Positions 1 through 7,758 of a stretch of 39,413 bases of DNA are shown one piece after another; positions within the stretch are counted from its first letter, which is position 1; every line of letters starts with the position of its first letter. Made by a program: the position numbers and the translations under genes. The notes under the pieces were generated by a model, which saw only the letters and a program-made list of their open reading frames with translations, was not told the DNA's origin and searched no databases. This stretch comes from a virus, in the IMG/VR virus record IMGVR_UViG_3300021403_000029, positions 1 through 39,413 of that record; one strand, written 5' to 3'.

Positions 1-696
1 AGTCTCGGGCTCGACCCGATGACCAAACAGATCTACTTCATCAAGTACGATCGCAACCGACCGGGCGAGATCGTCACGGGCATCGACGGCTACCGCGCCC
101 GCGCCGAAAACAGCGGCGCCTACGCCGGCTCAGACCCGCCCGTGTTCGAGTACGAGGCGGTTGGCCAGCCCAACGGCGCGCCCTCGAAGGCGAGCGTCAC
201 CGTCTACAAGATCGTCCAGGGCCAGCGCGTGCCGTTCACCGCGGAGGCGCGCTGGGAGGAGTTTTATCCAGGCGAGGGCAAGCAGGGCGAGCAGTATCGC
301 AAGCGGCCCCACAACCAGCTCGCCATTCGCGCCGAGTCGCACGCGCTGCGTAAGGGTTTCCCCCAGGTCATGCTCGAGCTCGACATGCAGGCGCCGCCCC
401 CGACCTGGGAGGAGGCCGCCCAGAGCGACGACCAAGCGCGCGACGACCCCGAGAAGATCGCACGCGACTCGCGCCGCTACGCCGAGATTTTCGACGAGGA
501 CGAGGCACCCCGACCGCGCCCGAGCACGGCGCACCGCTCGCGCACGGCGTCGTCGGACGAGGACTCACCACCCGCGTCCGACGATGAGCGCGCCGCGGCA
601 CTCGTGGACAGGGCCCACGCGGCGGCGGCGGTGCGCGACGAGGAGCTGGACGCGATCGAGGCCGCGCGTCAGCAAGCGACGGGCGAATTGTTGTGA
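1..696 (+). CDS. recT: RecT/Bet-family single-strand annealing protein, C-terminal part
   Basis: This is the C-terminal part of the gene that starts at 39135. Joined across the circular junction it encodes about 281 residues. RecT-family proteins bind single-stranded DNA and anneal complementary strands during phage recombination. Visible family features are the LGLDP and QIYFIKY segment, the IDGYR and NSGAYAG segment, and the AES-ALRKGFP segment near the middle. The last 100 or so residues are acidic, rich in D, E, R and S, and probably disordered. The TGA overlaps the GTG of the next gene, indicating translational coupling. No lambda-Exo-like partner is adjacent; a VRR-NUC protein at 36208 is the nearest nuclease candidate. 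Family assignment is from recognisable motifs. Confidence 0.85.
   Translation, partial: SLGLDPMTKQIYFIKYDRNRPGEIVTGIDGYRARAENSGAYAGSDPPVFEYEAVGQPNGAPSKASVTVYKIVQGQRVPFTAEARWEEFYPGEGKQGEQYRKRPHNQLAIRAESHALRKGFPQVMLELDMQAPPPTWEEAAQSDDQARDDPEKIARDSRRYAEIFDEDEAPRPRPSTAHRSRTASSDEDSPPASDDERAAALVDRAHAAAAVRDEELDAIEAARQQATGELL
2..127. repeat. Left copy of terminal direct repeat (contig closes into a circle)
   Basis: These 126 bases recur exactly at 39286-39411. Base 1 and base 128 differ from their counterparts at 39285 and 39412. Joining the copies restores one uninterrupted recT-like frame across the junction, so the repeat is most simply an assembly overlap of a circular or circularly permuted genome of about 39,284 bp. 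A physical terminal repeat is less likely because it would lie inside a gene. Confidence 0.9.
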
Positions 697-941
697 GCAC
701 CACCGAGACCGAGCGCGAGCGGGCCTGGCGCGAGTATCCGAACGACGCCGTGACGGTGCTCGAGCCGAAGGACGCGCCGACGTCGCACTGTCGGCAGGCG
801 CTGTGCCACGCGCCGATCTGGTGGGGTCTGACGCGCGCCAATCACAAGCGGTGCCCGTTCGACATCATGCCCGACGGCACGCGCACCGCGACCTCGCACT
901 GGCGCACGTGCCGCGACCGCCCTGGGAGGACCAATGATTAG
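693..941 (+). CDS. Small zinc-ribbon-like protein
   Basis: An 82-residue protein starting at a GTG that overlaps the recT stop codon (GTGA). It contains a run of cysteines and histidines arranged roughly as C-x4-CH, a KRCPFD segment and SHW-x2-C near the C-terminus. Small phage proteins of this kind, with CR-x-C, PFD and SH-x-TC elements, are common beside DNA metabolism genes and probably bind one zinc ion. The zinc binding is inferred; the partner or nucleic acid target cannot be told from sequence. Its stop overlaps the start of the methyltransferase gene. Confidence 0.7.
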   Translation: MSTTETERERAWREYPNDAVTVLEPKDAPTSHCRQALCHAPIWWGLTRANHKRCPFDIMPDGTRTATSHWRTCRDRPGRTND

Positions 942-1971
942 CGACACGCCCGGGCTCGCGCGTCTGGACGAGGCTCAGCGGCTACTCGCGTCGATTCAGA
1001 CGCCGCGCGACGCGAAGTCGGCGATCGCGGCATTCGATGTCCTGAAACGGGTGGCAAAAGAGCTCGGCCTGTCGCTGCACCAGCAGAACCAGATTGCTGA
1101 GGGACGGCTGCGCGCCCAGCGCCGCGGTGGAGAACTCATTCCGGAGACTGGCATCGGCAAAGGCGTGAAATCTCGCACGCTGCGAGATTTCGAGATCGAC
1201 AAGGATGAGTCCGCTCGTTGGCAGGCGATCGCCGGCCTTCCGGAGGCGGTATTCGAGGGCTACATTGCTGAGGCTCTGGCCAGTGACGACGAATTGACAA
1301 CCGCTGGCCTGCTCAAACTGGTGCCGAAGCTCCCGAAACCGGTGCCTGATCCGGACTCGGTGTTACTGGAGGGTCCGTTGCTGCGGTTCAGCCAGGTCGA
1401 TCTGCCGACGGCAACGATCGTCGCGTTAGTCCTGCGTGTGGCGTTTCCGGATGCGGAGATGGCACTGGATACGACGTATGGCAGCGGTGGCTTCTGGGAT
1501 GGCTCAGCGCATGTGCGGGTCACGGCACACGACGGTCTCGCCGAGCGGGCGCCGCATGGAGTCGCCGACTTCGCGGACCTGCCCTACGCAGACGCGAGTT
1601 TCGATGTCGTGGTGTTTGATCCGCCACACATCGCCGACGCGGGGGCGGAGTCGATCATGGGCCAACGCTTTGGGACGTATGCCAGCGCCGATCTGGAAAC
1701 GGTGATCCGCGCCGGCACACGGGAAGCGTGGCGGGTGGCACGCCTGGGCGTCATCGTCAAGGTGACTGACCACACGCACAGCGAGCGCTACGTGCATGAG
1801 ACACGCTGGGTCTATGACGAGTTGGGCGAGCCGTACGACGTTGTCCACCAGGTGCGCAGCGGCGCGTTGATCGACCCCAAATGGGAAGAGCAGCGCCACG
1901 CCTACAACAACGGTTCCTCGTACCTGATCTTTCGACGGGAGGTCCGGCCGCATGACGACGGACGAGCATGA
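934..1971 (+). CDS. DNA methyltransferase with ParB-like N-terminal segment, DPPH motif
   Basis: A 345-residue protein with a good Shine-Dalgarno (GGGAGG, five bases before the ATG). Residues about 25-70 form a helical segment (LGLSLHQQNQIAEGRLRAQRR) seen in phage proteins related to ParB or methyltransferase N-termini. Residues about 177-345 carry a Rossmann-type methyltransferase: a motif I-like stretch LDTTYGSGGFWDG (about 179-190) and the catalytic DPPH at about 229-232, a variant of the DPP[YFW] motif of N6-adenine and N4-cytosine methyltransferases. It probably modifies phage DNA against host restriction. Target specificity cannot be read. It lies in the early block, overlapped at its end by the next gene. 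Confidence 0.75.
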   Translation: MISDTPGLARLDEAQRLLASIQTPRDAKSAIAAFDVLKRVAKELGLSLHQQNQIAEGRLRAQRRGGELIPETGIGKGVKSRTLRDFEIDKDESARWQAIAGLPEAVFEGYIAEALASDDELTTAGLLKLVPKLPKPVPDPDSVLLEGPLLRFSQVDLPTATIVALVLRVAFPDAEMALDTTYGSGGFWDGSAHVRVTAHDGLAERAPHGVADFADLPYADASFDVVVFDPPHIADAGAESIMGQRFGTYASADLETVIRAGTREAWRVARLGVIVKVTDHTHSERYVHETRWVYDELGEPYDVVHQVRSGALIDPKWEEQRHAYNNGSSYLIFRREVRPHDDGRA

Positions 1972-2155
1972 ATGGACGCGCGGTATGAGCGCGGAAATTG
2001 CGGCACTGTTTCTCGAGCAGCCGCGAGCGGTGCAGCGTGCGTATCTGGAGTTCTTCGCGGACCGGCGCGAGCGCAAAGCGGCGCACCGCGACACGTTGGA
2101 AGCGTTTGTTGCGGGGTGGAACATGCGTGGGCGAGTGACGCGCAAGGCCGCCTGA
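1952..2155 (+). CDS. Small helical protein of unknown function
   Basis: A 67-residue protein whose ATG lies inside the 3' end of the methyltransferase gene, 20 bases before that gene ends. It is predicted to be largely helical: EIAALFLEQPRAVQRAYLEFF followed by a basic stretch RRERKAAHRD. I do not recognise a family. Tight overlap with the preceding gene suggests the same transcript and real translation. A small DNA-binding or adaptor role is possible but unsupported. Confidence 0.55.
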   Translation: MTTDEHEWTRGMSAEIAALFLEQPRAVQRAYLEFFADRRERKAAHRDTLEAFVAGWNMRGRVTRKAA

Positions 2156-2166
2156 GGGACCCAGGC

Positions 2167-2805
2167 ATGCCGTGGGCGAAGTTCGAGGACAACTACCTCG
2201 GCAATCAGAAACTGGCGACGCTGACCACGGCGGCGATCGCGCTGGACATGGCGGCCATCATCTACTCCGCGCGCGAGTTGCGGGACGGTCTGCTGAGCGC
2301 CGCGGACGTGCAGACCGTAGCCGCGTTGATCCACCTGCGCCGCTGGCCGCCGGCCGCCGCGGAGCTGGTGCGCGTCCACCGCTGGACGACGCCAGACGGA
2401 GCGTTTTACGCCATCCACGACTACCTGGAGTACCAGCCCTCGCGCGACGAGGTGCTCAAACAACGCGAGGAGGACCGCGAAAGAAAACGCCGAGGCGGCC
2501 GGGCCCGCCAGGGGCAAAACTCCAGTGGGATTCCGGCCGGAAATCCGCCGGAGTCCGGTGGGATTCCGGCAGCTCCCGTACCCGGTCCCGGTCCCGGTCC
2601 CGGGATTCCGGCTACGCCGGAATCCTTCCCTACCCCCTACCCCTCCCCGCAAGCGGGGAAGGGAGCGCGCCCCAGTGGGGCGAACGGGAGTTTGACGAAC
2701 GGGAGTACGACCCACTGCTGCCTCATCGCGGAGTTGTCCGACGGCCGCGAGCACTCAAACTCGTGCTCGGTGGCCGTAGAGTTGGTGCGCAAGGACAGCG
2801 AATGA
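2167..2805 (+). CDS. Phage replication-type (winged-helix-like) protein with palindrome-rich linker
   Basis: A 212-residue protein; the ATG at 2167 was chosen because conserved-looking sequence begins there (PWAKFEDNYLGNQKLATL). Residues 1-100 resemble the N-terminal domain of phage replication-initiation or DnaD-like proteins: a W, a 'tDG-like' RDGLLS segment and the IHDYLEYQPSRDEV segment followed by basic residues. Residues about 110-170 are a G/P-rich linker encoded by palindromic and tandem repeats (see the repeat feature). The C-terminus shows no known domain. In phages such proteins often sit between recombination and terminase genes, as here. No helicase or primase follows, so host machinery would have to be loaded. 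Function is inferred from resemblance only. Confidence 0.6.
   Translation: MPWAKFEDNYLGNQKLATLTTAAIALDMAAIIYSARELRDGLLSAADVQTVAALIHLRRWPPAAAELVRVHRWTTPDGAFYAIHDYLEYQPSRDEVLKQREEDRERKRRGGRARQGQNSSGIPAGNPPESGGIPAAPVPGPGPGPGIPATPESFPTPYPSPQAGKGARPSGANGSLTNGSTTHCCLIAELSDGREHSNSCSVAVELVRKDSE
2527..2725. repeat. Palindrome and tandem-repeat cluster inside a coding region
   Basis: The element GGGATTCCGGC occurs three times (2527, 2560, 2602). The third copy forms a perfect 10-bp stem with GCCGGAATCC at 2616-2625 (three-base loop). GGTCCC is repeated in tandem just before it. Next comes a TCCCCGC-AA-GCGGGGA hairpin, then a CGCCCC-AGT-GGGGCG hairpin, then a direct repeat of CGAACGGGAGT. This resembles a REP-like palindromic element that entered the gene while keeping its frame open. 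Confidence 0.75.
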
Positions 2806-2993
2806 CCCGCACACCTGTTGCACCCGAGTTCTGCGTGTTCTGCGGCAAGCCCATCCCCGTGCCGGACTGGCCCGGCTACCTGCCGTTCGTGCACCATCGC
2901 TACTGTTCGATCAGCTGCGCCCACCGCCAGCAACTGGCCATCAAACGCCTCCGCGAGTCCACGCCGCCGCAGCCTGAGCCGAGCGGTGCATGA
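2802..2993 (+). CDS. Small zinc-ribbon protein
   Basis: A 63-residue protein; ATG overlaps the previous stop (ATGA). It has CVFCGKP near the N-terminus and YCSISC about 25 residues later, a C-x2-C ... C-x3-C pattern expected to hold one zinc ion, followed by a helical Q/R-rich tail. Such treble-clef-like ribbons (HNH without catalysis, or FCS-like) are common in phages. The position directly before the small terminase suggests an accessory role in DNA handling, which is inference only. The 3' end overlaps the next start. Confidence 0.65.
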   Translation: MTRTPVAPEFCVFCGKPIPVPDWPGYLPFVHHRYCSISCAHRQQLAIKRLRESTPPQPEPSGA

Positions 2994-3415
2994 CCCGCGG
3001 CGTCGCTCACCCGCAAGAGCTGCGCGCCCAGGTCGTCGCCGCTGTCCTGGCGGGTACGACGGTCGCGGAGGCTGCGCGGCAGTTCGGCGTCAGCAAGAGT
3101 CTCGCTTCGGAATGGTCGCAGTCTGCCGAGGTTCGAACGATTCGAACCGAAAAAATGGTGTCCGATGCCGAACTCATCATGGGCTACTTCCGCGCCGCGC
3201 TGCGCGCCATGATCGCCCAGGCCGAGCTGTTCGCGGATGACGACTACTGCCGACGACAGGACGCCGACAAGCTCGCCCTTGCCCACGGTATTCTGGGCAC
3301 TAAGCTCGCTGGGATCGCCGAAACCGCGCAGTCGCTCGGCCTCATCGGTCCTCCGCTCGAGCTCCCAGCTGGACCTGCCGACGCCGCACCCGGCGCAGCA
3401 GACGATGATCGGTGA
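2990..3415 (+). CDS. terS: Terminase small subunit
   Basis: A 141-residue protein immediately before the large terminase, overlapping it by about 10 bases. Residues 8-45 form a transposase-like helix-turn-helix (ELRAQVVAAVLAG-x3-EAARQFGVSKS-x2-SEW), typical of small terminase DNA-recognition domains. The middle is helical (oligomerisation region) and the tail is acidic and alanine-rich. It would recognise the packaging site and stimulate the large subunit. Overlap with the neighbouring large subunit and the HTH make this call fairly firm, though small subunits vary greatly between phages. Confidence 0.75.
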   Translation: MTRGVAHPQELRAQVVAAVLAGTTVAEAARQFGVSKSLASEWSQSAEVRTIRTEKMVSDAELIMGYFRAALRAMIAQAELFADDDYCRRQDADKLALAHGILGTKLAGIAETAQSLGLIGPPLELPAGPADAAPGAADDDR

Positions 3416-4604
3416 GGCCAAACGCTTCAATGTCGCCGCTTGCGGCCGTCAAATCGGCAAAACTACCCTCGGAATCGACCGTCTTGCACGCGCAGCTGCA
3501 AATGGGCAGCCAACGGCCTGGTTCGCACCCACCTACAAATACCTTGAGCAGGTGTGGCGCGCCCTGCGCCGGGCGCTCGAGCCGGTGACCACCGGCAAAT
3601 CGGAGCAGCAGCACCACCTGGATTTACGCGACGGCGGGAGTGTCGACTGCTGGTCGCTGGATGACGAGGACGCCGGCCGCGGCCGGCGCTACGGATTGAT
3701 TGTGGTAGACGAAGCTGCCATGGTCCGCAACCTGGAGGACGTGTGGCAGGCCTCGCTCCGTCCGACGCTCAGCGTCCTCGAGGGCGGCGCGTGGTTTTTA
3801 TCCACTCCGAAAGGACTGAATTTCTTCCACCGGTTGTATCAACTCGGCCAGGACGAGCTGGAGCCGGAGTGGCGCTCGTGGCAGATGCCATCCTCCGCAT
3901 CGCCGTACATCAAGCCCGAAGAGCTGGAGGCGGCGCGGCGCGCCATGCCGGAGCGGGTGTACGCCCAGGAGTTTCTCGCACAATTCCTCGAGGTCGAGGG
4001 CTCCGGCGTGTTCCGCGGCGTGCCGGCCGCCGCGTATCTCCAGCCGTCACCTCCGCAGCGCGGCCACACGTACGTCATCGGCTGCGACTGGGCGCGCTCC
4101 AACGACTTCACCGTGTTCAGCATCGTGGATGCCAGTACGTACGAGCAGGTGGCCATGGACCGCTTCACCCAGATCGACTTCGAGTTCCAGACCGAACGTC
4201 TGCACAGGTGGGCAGACGTGTACCAGCCGCGCGTCATCCTGGCCGAGGCCAACGCCCTGGGTCAGCCACTGGTCGAACGCCTGCAGCAGGGCTACGGGCG
4301 GTTGTACGGCGGCGGCCGGCGCGCGCTGCCGGTGCAGCCGTGGTGGTCAACGAACGCGACCAAGGCCGCGATCGTCCAGGGGCTGAGCGTCGCCATCGAG
4401 AACGGTGACCTGGCCTTGCTCGACGACACGGTGCAGACCGGCGAGCTGCAGGCGTACGAGGTCGAGCGAACCGTCAGTGGCATGCTCAGGTACGGCGCGC
4501 CGTCGGGCCAGCACGACGACACGGTGATCGCGCTCGCGTTGGCGTGGGCCGCGGCGAGCGTCGAGTCTCAGACGACGCGCTCGAGCTACGCCTTTTCGCG
4601 CTGA
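3405..4604 (+). CDS. terL: Terminase large subunit (packaging ATPase and nuclease)
   Basis: About 399 residues from the ATG at 3405. The ATPase has Walker A CGRQIGKTT (residues about 13-21) and Walker B LIVVDEAA (about 97-104), with LSTPKG as a coupling motif. The RNase H-like nuclease begins at GCDWARSNDF (about 226) and ends with HDDTVIALALA near the C-terminus, supplying the acidic metal ligands. The protein pumps DNA into the prohead and cuts it. The frame is open upstream, and LDLPTPHPAQQ, a typical large-terminase beginning, lies before this ATG. Translation may therefore start further upstream (ATG 3237, TTG 3279 or CTG 3369). The 3' end overlaps a leftward gene by about 19 bases. Confidence 0.92.
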   Translation: MIGEAKRFNVAACGRQIGKTTLGIDRLARAAANGQPTAWFAPTYKYLEQVWRALRRALEPVTTGKSEQQHHLDLRDGGSVDCWSLDDEDAGRGRRYGLIVVDEAAMVRNLEDVWQASLRPTLSVLEGGAWFLSTPKGLNFFHRLYQLGQDELEPEWRSWQMPSSASPYIKPEELEAARRAMPERVYAQEFLAQFLEVEGSGVFRGVPAAAYLQPSPPQRGHTYVIGCDWARSNDFTVFSIVDASTYEQVAMDRFTQIDFEFQTERLHRWADVYQPRVILAEANALGQPLVERLQQGYGRLYGGGRRALPVQPWWSTNATKAAIVQGLSVAIENGDLALLDDTVQTGELQAYEVERTVSGMLRYGAPSGQHDDTVIALALAWAAASVESQTTRSSYAFSR

Positions 4605-4834
4605 GTCGTCTCGGTGCGGGCGGGCGCCTTCGGCTGCTGCTGCGGTGGCGTCTGCGGCTGGCCAGGCACGATGCCGGCGCGGCGCTGCGCCTCCTGCTGG
4701 CGCTCGAGCTCGAGCGACTCGCGATCGGCCTGCGACTCTTCAGCGGTGCGCGGCACGCCCGTCATGCGCGCCATGGCGTCTTCCGGTGGCTGAACGCGCT
4801 TCTCGGTGGGCTGGTTGTCGGGTGAGGTAGTCAT
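4586..4834 (-). CDS. Small charged, proline/glutamine-rich protein
   Basis: An 82-residue leftward protein using the ATG at 4834 (MTTSPDNQPTEKR). It contains a charged helix with E, R and Q (residues about 33-55) and a Q/P-rich tail (PQTPPQQQPKAPA). No recognised domain; probably disordered. It converges with terL and overlaps its last bases. Together with the leftward gene at 4866 it forms a two-gene island running against the packaging and structural operon. Such islands are often lysogenically expressed extras, but nothing here shows that. A chance frame cannot be fully excluded. Confidence 0.5.
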   Translation of the reverse strand: MTTSPDNQPTEKRVQPPEDAMARMTGVPRTAEESQADRESLELERQQEAQRRAGIVPGQPQTPPQQQPKAPARTETTQREKA

Positions 4835-4865
4835 GCTTGCTGATGTGCACGATGCGCACCAGCGG

Positions 4866-5096
4866 TCAACCGATGGCTTCCCATTCGGCGAATGCTCGCC
4901 GCAGTTCGTCATCGTCGAACACGTGAGCTGTTCCCTCGGCCTGGCGTTCTAGCCACTCGCCTCTGTCCTCCTGGTCCCATACCCACCCCGACGCGCTTGC
5001 GTTGAAGCGGAGCCGGCTGATGATGTTGCGGGCGCGATACAGGCGGACCAGCGTACGGATCGGGTCGTCCAGGGGCACGGTAGGCTGTGACTGCAT
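4866..5096 (-). CDS. Small hypothetical protein
   Basis: A 76-residue leftward protein from the ATG at 5096. It has an N-terminal helix with DDPIRTLVRLYRARNI, a middle W-x-W and DRGEW segment, and an acidic C-terminal helix (FDDDELRRAFAEWEAIG). I do not recognise the family. It is divergent from the portal gene, with the palindromic gap 5097-5239 between them, so that gap could carry its promoter. It lies 31 bases upstream of the other leftward gene. Confidence 0.5.
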   Translation of the reverse strand: MQSQPTVPLDDPIRTLVRLYRARNIISRLRFNASASGWVWDQEDRGEWLERQAEGTAHVFDDDELRRAFAEWEAIG

Positions 5097-5239
5097 GGCG
5101 AAGATTCCCCTTCGTTGTGCGAGGTGGCCCGGTCCGAGCGCGCACTGGACCGGGCCGCCGACTATACGCCACGCATGACGGACGTGGCGTGACTTCTCGG
5201 TCACGTGAGTTGACGGTCACGTTACACTCACGCTCAGCC
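5097..5239. promoter_or_regulatory. Divergent, palindrome-rich intergenic region before portal
   Basis: This gap separates a leftward gene from the rightward portal gene. It contains a perfect 10-bp stem, GGCCCGGTCC at 5126-5135 with GGACCGGGCC at 5147-5156. A perfect 8-bp dyad follows, ACGCCACG at 5166-5173 with CGTGGCGT at 5183-5190. A direct repeat CGGTCACGT occurs at 5198 and 5214, 16 bases apart. TATAGT on the minus strand (5166-5161) and TACACT on the plus strand (5223-5228) are possible -10 boxes. Regulatory roles are inferred from position. Confidence 0.55.
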
Positions 5240-7213
5240 GTGGCTGACGACCCACCGAGCTCGAGCTATCTCAGCGAGCTCCAGGCGGAGATGTACGACC
5301 GCTACCGGCGCGACGACGTCCAGATCGACACGTACCGCGCCCAGCGCGAGATGCGCGTCCCGGCGATGATGGGCGCCGACGACAAGTACACGCTGGTCAA
5401 CGTCGACCCCAGGGATCCAGACGTCAGCGAGGAAGCGTTTCAGCAAACCGCGATGCTGACCTTGAACCGCCCCAAGCTGCACCTGGACGGCGGCGAGAGC
5501 GACACGGCGCAGACCGCGGCTAGCCAGCGCGAGCACTGGACCGAGGAGACGTTCTGGGGCAGCGGCTCGCGGACGCCGGGCATGGACACCATGACGTTCC
5601 TGACCGACGCGGCGCTCAACGACGGTGGCGCGTGGAGCAAAATCCTGTTCCTGCCCGACGCCTGGGACAAACGTTACGCCTACCCGGTGCCGAATCCTGG
5701 CGAGAGCGTCGAGGCCTGGCAGCACTACGACAAGGCGACGGAGGACGCCAAGAAGCAGTGCGGGCCACCCTTTGCCTGGGAGTTCGTGGACGCGCGCACG
5801 ATCTACCCGGACACCATGGGCGGCAGAATCGCCGAGGTCATCGAGGTCACCGATCGACCGGTCAGGACCACCTTCCGCCGCTACCGCCTGGGCTACGACG
5901 AGGACGGCAACATCGTGCCTGAGGAGCTCGGCCAGCCGCAGCCATCCAACGCCTGGGGCGCCAACGGGCGGCCGATCCTGCCGACGAGCATCACCATGCT
6001 CGAGCACTGGGACGAGACGTGGGCGACCTGGTGCGTCACTGGTGAGAACTACAAGCGTCAGCCGACCGGCCACATTGTGAAGCAGTTCAAGCACAACTAC
6101 GGGTTTATCCCCTACGACTTCGCACCCGGGCTGTGGATGAACCACTGGCGTAACCGCAAGGTCGGCTGGGGCGTGTCGCAGACCAAGCTGTGGCTGGTGC
6201 AGTACCGGCAGTACCTGCGCGCCATGCATGCGCAATACGTGGCGAGAGACCTGCTCAGCCCGCTGGTGACCTATGGCGACAGTACCGCGGCGCCGGTCAT
6301 CGGCGACGACGGCAAGCCGCGCGATCGGGATCCGGGCCCGCTGCCGGGCGAGGTCATCAACCTGGGCCCAGGGCGGCAGATGCAGCCGATCAAGTACCCC
6401 GACGCGGCCACGCTCGAAAAACACATGCAGCTGATCGACAACGCGATCAAGGAGCTCGAGTCGCCCAGAGTCACGACGCTGTCGGGCATGGAGGGCGCCG
6501 GCTTCGCGATCAGCCAGGTGCTTAGCTACTCCCGCACGCGCGTGGGCCCGATCGTCAACAACATCCAGGAGCTCCTCAAGCGGCAGACCGAGAAACTGTG
6601 GGACCTGGCCCAGAACAAGGTCCAGGAGAAGATCTGGGTCGGGTATAGCGGCCAGGACGTCAAGGGTGGCAGCGGCTGGATCGGGCTCGGGCCCGACGAC
6701 TTCGCGCGGCCGGTGCGCATCCGCTGGGACGTGCAGCAGGAGCTGCCGACCGACGACCTGATCAAGGCGCGCTACGCGCACGAGCGGCTGCAAGCCGGCA
6801 CCTGGGGCTCGGACGAGGCGATCGAGTACCTGGGCGACAATCCCGACGAGATCCGCAGGTCCAAGGCGCGCGACCGTATCCGCCAGTCGCCCGAGTACCA
6901 GAAGTGGCTGGACGAGCAGGTGTTCCAGTTCGCGGGCCGCGGCGACATTCTTGGGGCCGCGGCTCAGGCGCAGGCCATTGCGGCCAAGGTGCAGCCGACG
7001 ATGGGCAACATGGGACCCGGTGGCCCGTTCGCGCCACCCAAGCCGATGGCGCCCGGCGTCTTTGAGGGCGGCGGCCCAGGTGCAGGCGGGGTCCCGGACC
7101 TGGCCGCGCTCGCCACCGCGCCCAACGGGGTGGGGGCTCTGCCACCGCCGGGGCAGCAGGTCATGCAGGGCGCAGCGCAGAATGTCGGCGCACCAGGTGC
7201 AGGAGGTATGTGA
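5240..7213 (+). CDS. Portal protein
   Basis: About 657 residues from a GTG at 5240 (an in-frame ATG at 5291 is the alternative; no strong ribosome site decides). It sits after the terminase pair, has the usual size of a P22-type portal, and begins with the tyrosine-rich helix Y-x3-RDDVQIDTYRAQREMR. It continues with a wing/stem region and ends in a G/A/P-rich tail after about residue 570. Portals form the dodecameric ring through which DNA enters and leaves the capsid and to which the tail docks. The assignment combines position, length and overall character; no catalytic motif exists to test. Its stop overlaps the next ATG, which has AGGAGG upstream. Confidence 0.8.
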   Translation: MADDPPSSSYLSELQAEMYDRYRRDDVQIDTYRAQREMRVPAMMGADDKYTLVNVDPRDPDVSEEAFQQTAMLTLNRPKLHLDGGESDTAQTAASQREHWTEETFWGSGSRTPGMDTMTFLTDAALNDGGAWSKILFLPDAWDKRYAYPVPNPGESVEAWQHYDKATEDAKKQCGPPFAWEFVDARTIYPDTMGGRIAEVIEVTDRPVRTTFRRYRLGYDEDGNIVPEELGQPQPSNAWGANGRPILPTSITMLEHWDETWATWCVTGENYKRQPTGHIVKQFKHNYGFIPYDFAPGLWMNHWRNRKVGWGVSQTKLWLVQYRQYLRAMHAQYVARDLLSPLVTYGDSTAAPVIGDDGKPRDRDPGPLPGEVINLGPGRQMQPIKYPDAATLEKHMQLIDNAIKELESPRVTTLSGMEGAGFAISQVLSYSRTRVGPIVNNIQELLKRQTEKLWDLAQNKVQEKIWVGYSGQDVKGGSGWIGLGPDDFARPVRIRWDVQQELPTDDLIKARYAHERLQAGTWGSDEAIEYLGDNPDEIRRSKARDRIRQSPEYQKWLDEQVFQFAGRGDILGAAAQAQAIAAKVQPTMGNMGPGGPFAPPKPMAPGVFEGGGPGAGGVPDLAALATAPNGVGALPPPGQQVMQGAAQNVGAPGAGGM

Positions 7214-7404
7214 TGGCAAGCAAGTCAGGTGGCTGGAGCCCGCCGTCGGGTCGTGAGCATCCGCCGTTCAAGGGCGGACAGAAGACAAGCTCGGTGGGCA
7301 GTAATCACTGCGCCGGACCGATGACGAACAACGACACCAGTGGCGCGGGCAAGGTTCAGAGCAACGCTGTGACCCGACCGCCGCACGGCATCTCGACGAA
7401 GTAG
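7213..7404 (+). CDS. Small glycine/serine-rich protein
   Basis: A 63-residue protein with an ideal Shine-Dalgarno AGGAGG (7201-7206) six bases before the ATG. It is rich in G, S, K, N and T, lacks hydrophobic stretches and looks disordered. It lies between portal and the structural genes, so it may be a minor virion or assembly protein. No family recognised. Confidence 0.6.
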   Translation: MASKSGGWSPPSGREHPPFKGGQKTSSVGSNHCAGPMTNNDTSGAGKVQSNAVTRPPHGISTK

Positions 7405-7406
7405 CC

Positions 7407-7553
7407 ATGGTCCAGAAGCGGCGCGGTCGCAAGTGGACCGAGGCGAGTGATGCCGTGGCCGACAAGAAAGCCGGCATCAAGCCTGGCTCGGCGAAAGACA
7501 ACGCACTCGACAAGTCCCGCGGCGTGAGTACCAAGACCCCGAAAGGCAAGTGA
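7407..7553 (+). CDS. Small basic protein
   Basis: A 48-residue lysine-rich protein (starting MVQKRRGRKW, ending TPKGK) two bases after the previous stop. It is strongly basic and probably disordered, which would suit nucleic-acid contact inside the capsid. It resembles the preceding protein in composition, with STK at or near the end of both. The frame is supported by tight spacing to neighbours only. Confidence 0.55.
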   Translation: MVQKRRGRKWTEASDAVADKKAGIKPGSAKDNALDKSRGVSTKTPKGK

Positions 7554-7554
7554 G

Positions 7555-7758
7555 ATGGCCAAGCTCACAGCCAAAGCGCGTAAGGCCCTACCGGCCAAGA
7601 GTTTCGCGCTGCCAGGCGGTCGCTACCCGATCAACGATGCGAACCACGCGCGCAACGCCCTGAGCCGCGTGGCGCAGAACGGGAGCTCGAGTGAAAAAGC
7701 TCAGGTACGAGCCGCGGTCAAGCGTAAGTTTCCCGGCATCGGCAAGGGTGGCAAGTGA
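7555..7758 (+). CDS. DUF6582-like small phage/bacterial protein
   Basis: A 67-residue protein of a widespread type: KLTAKARKALP, FALPGGRYPI, HARNALSRVAQNG, VRAAVKRKFP. These segments match my memory of a short domain found in many phage structural regions and in head-maturation protease fusions (DUF6582). The molecular role is unknown. It begins one base after the previous stop and sits between portal and virion proteins. The name is from recall and should be treated as approximate. Confidence 0.7.
   Translation: MAKLTAKARKALPAKSFALPGGRYPINDANHARNALSRVAQNGSSSEKAQVRAAVKRKFPGIGKGGK

Noticed and set aside
1504-2754. Leftward open frame over the methyltransferase and replication-type genes
   Set aside because: It runs across three coupled rightward genes and has no motif.
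5234-7219. Leftward open frame of about 660 codons opposite portal
   Set aside because: Composition is typical of an antisense shadow (R, L, V, D rich) and it would contradict the coupled rightward operon.
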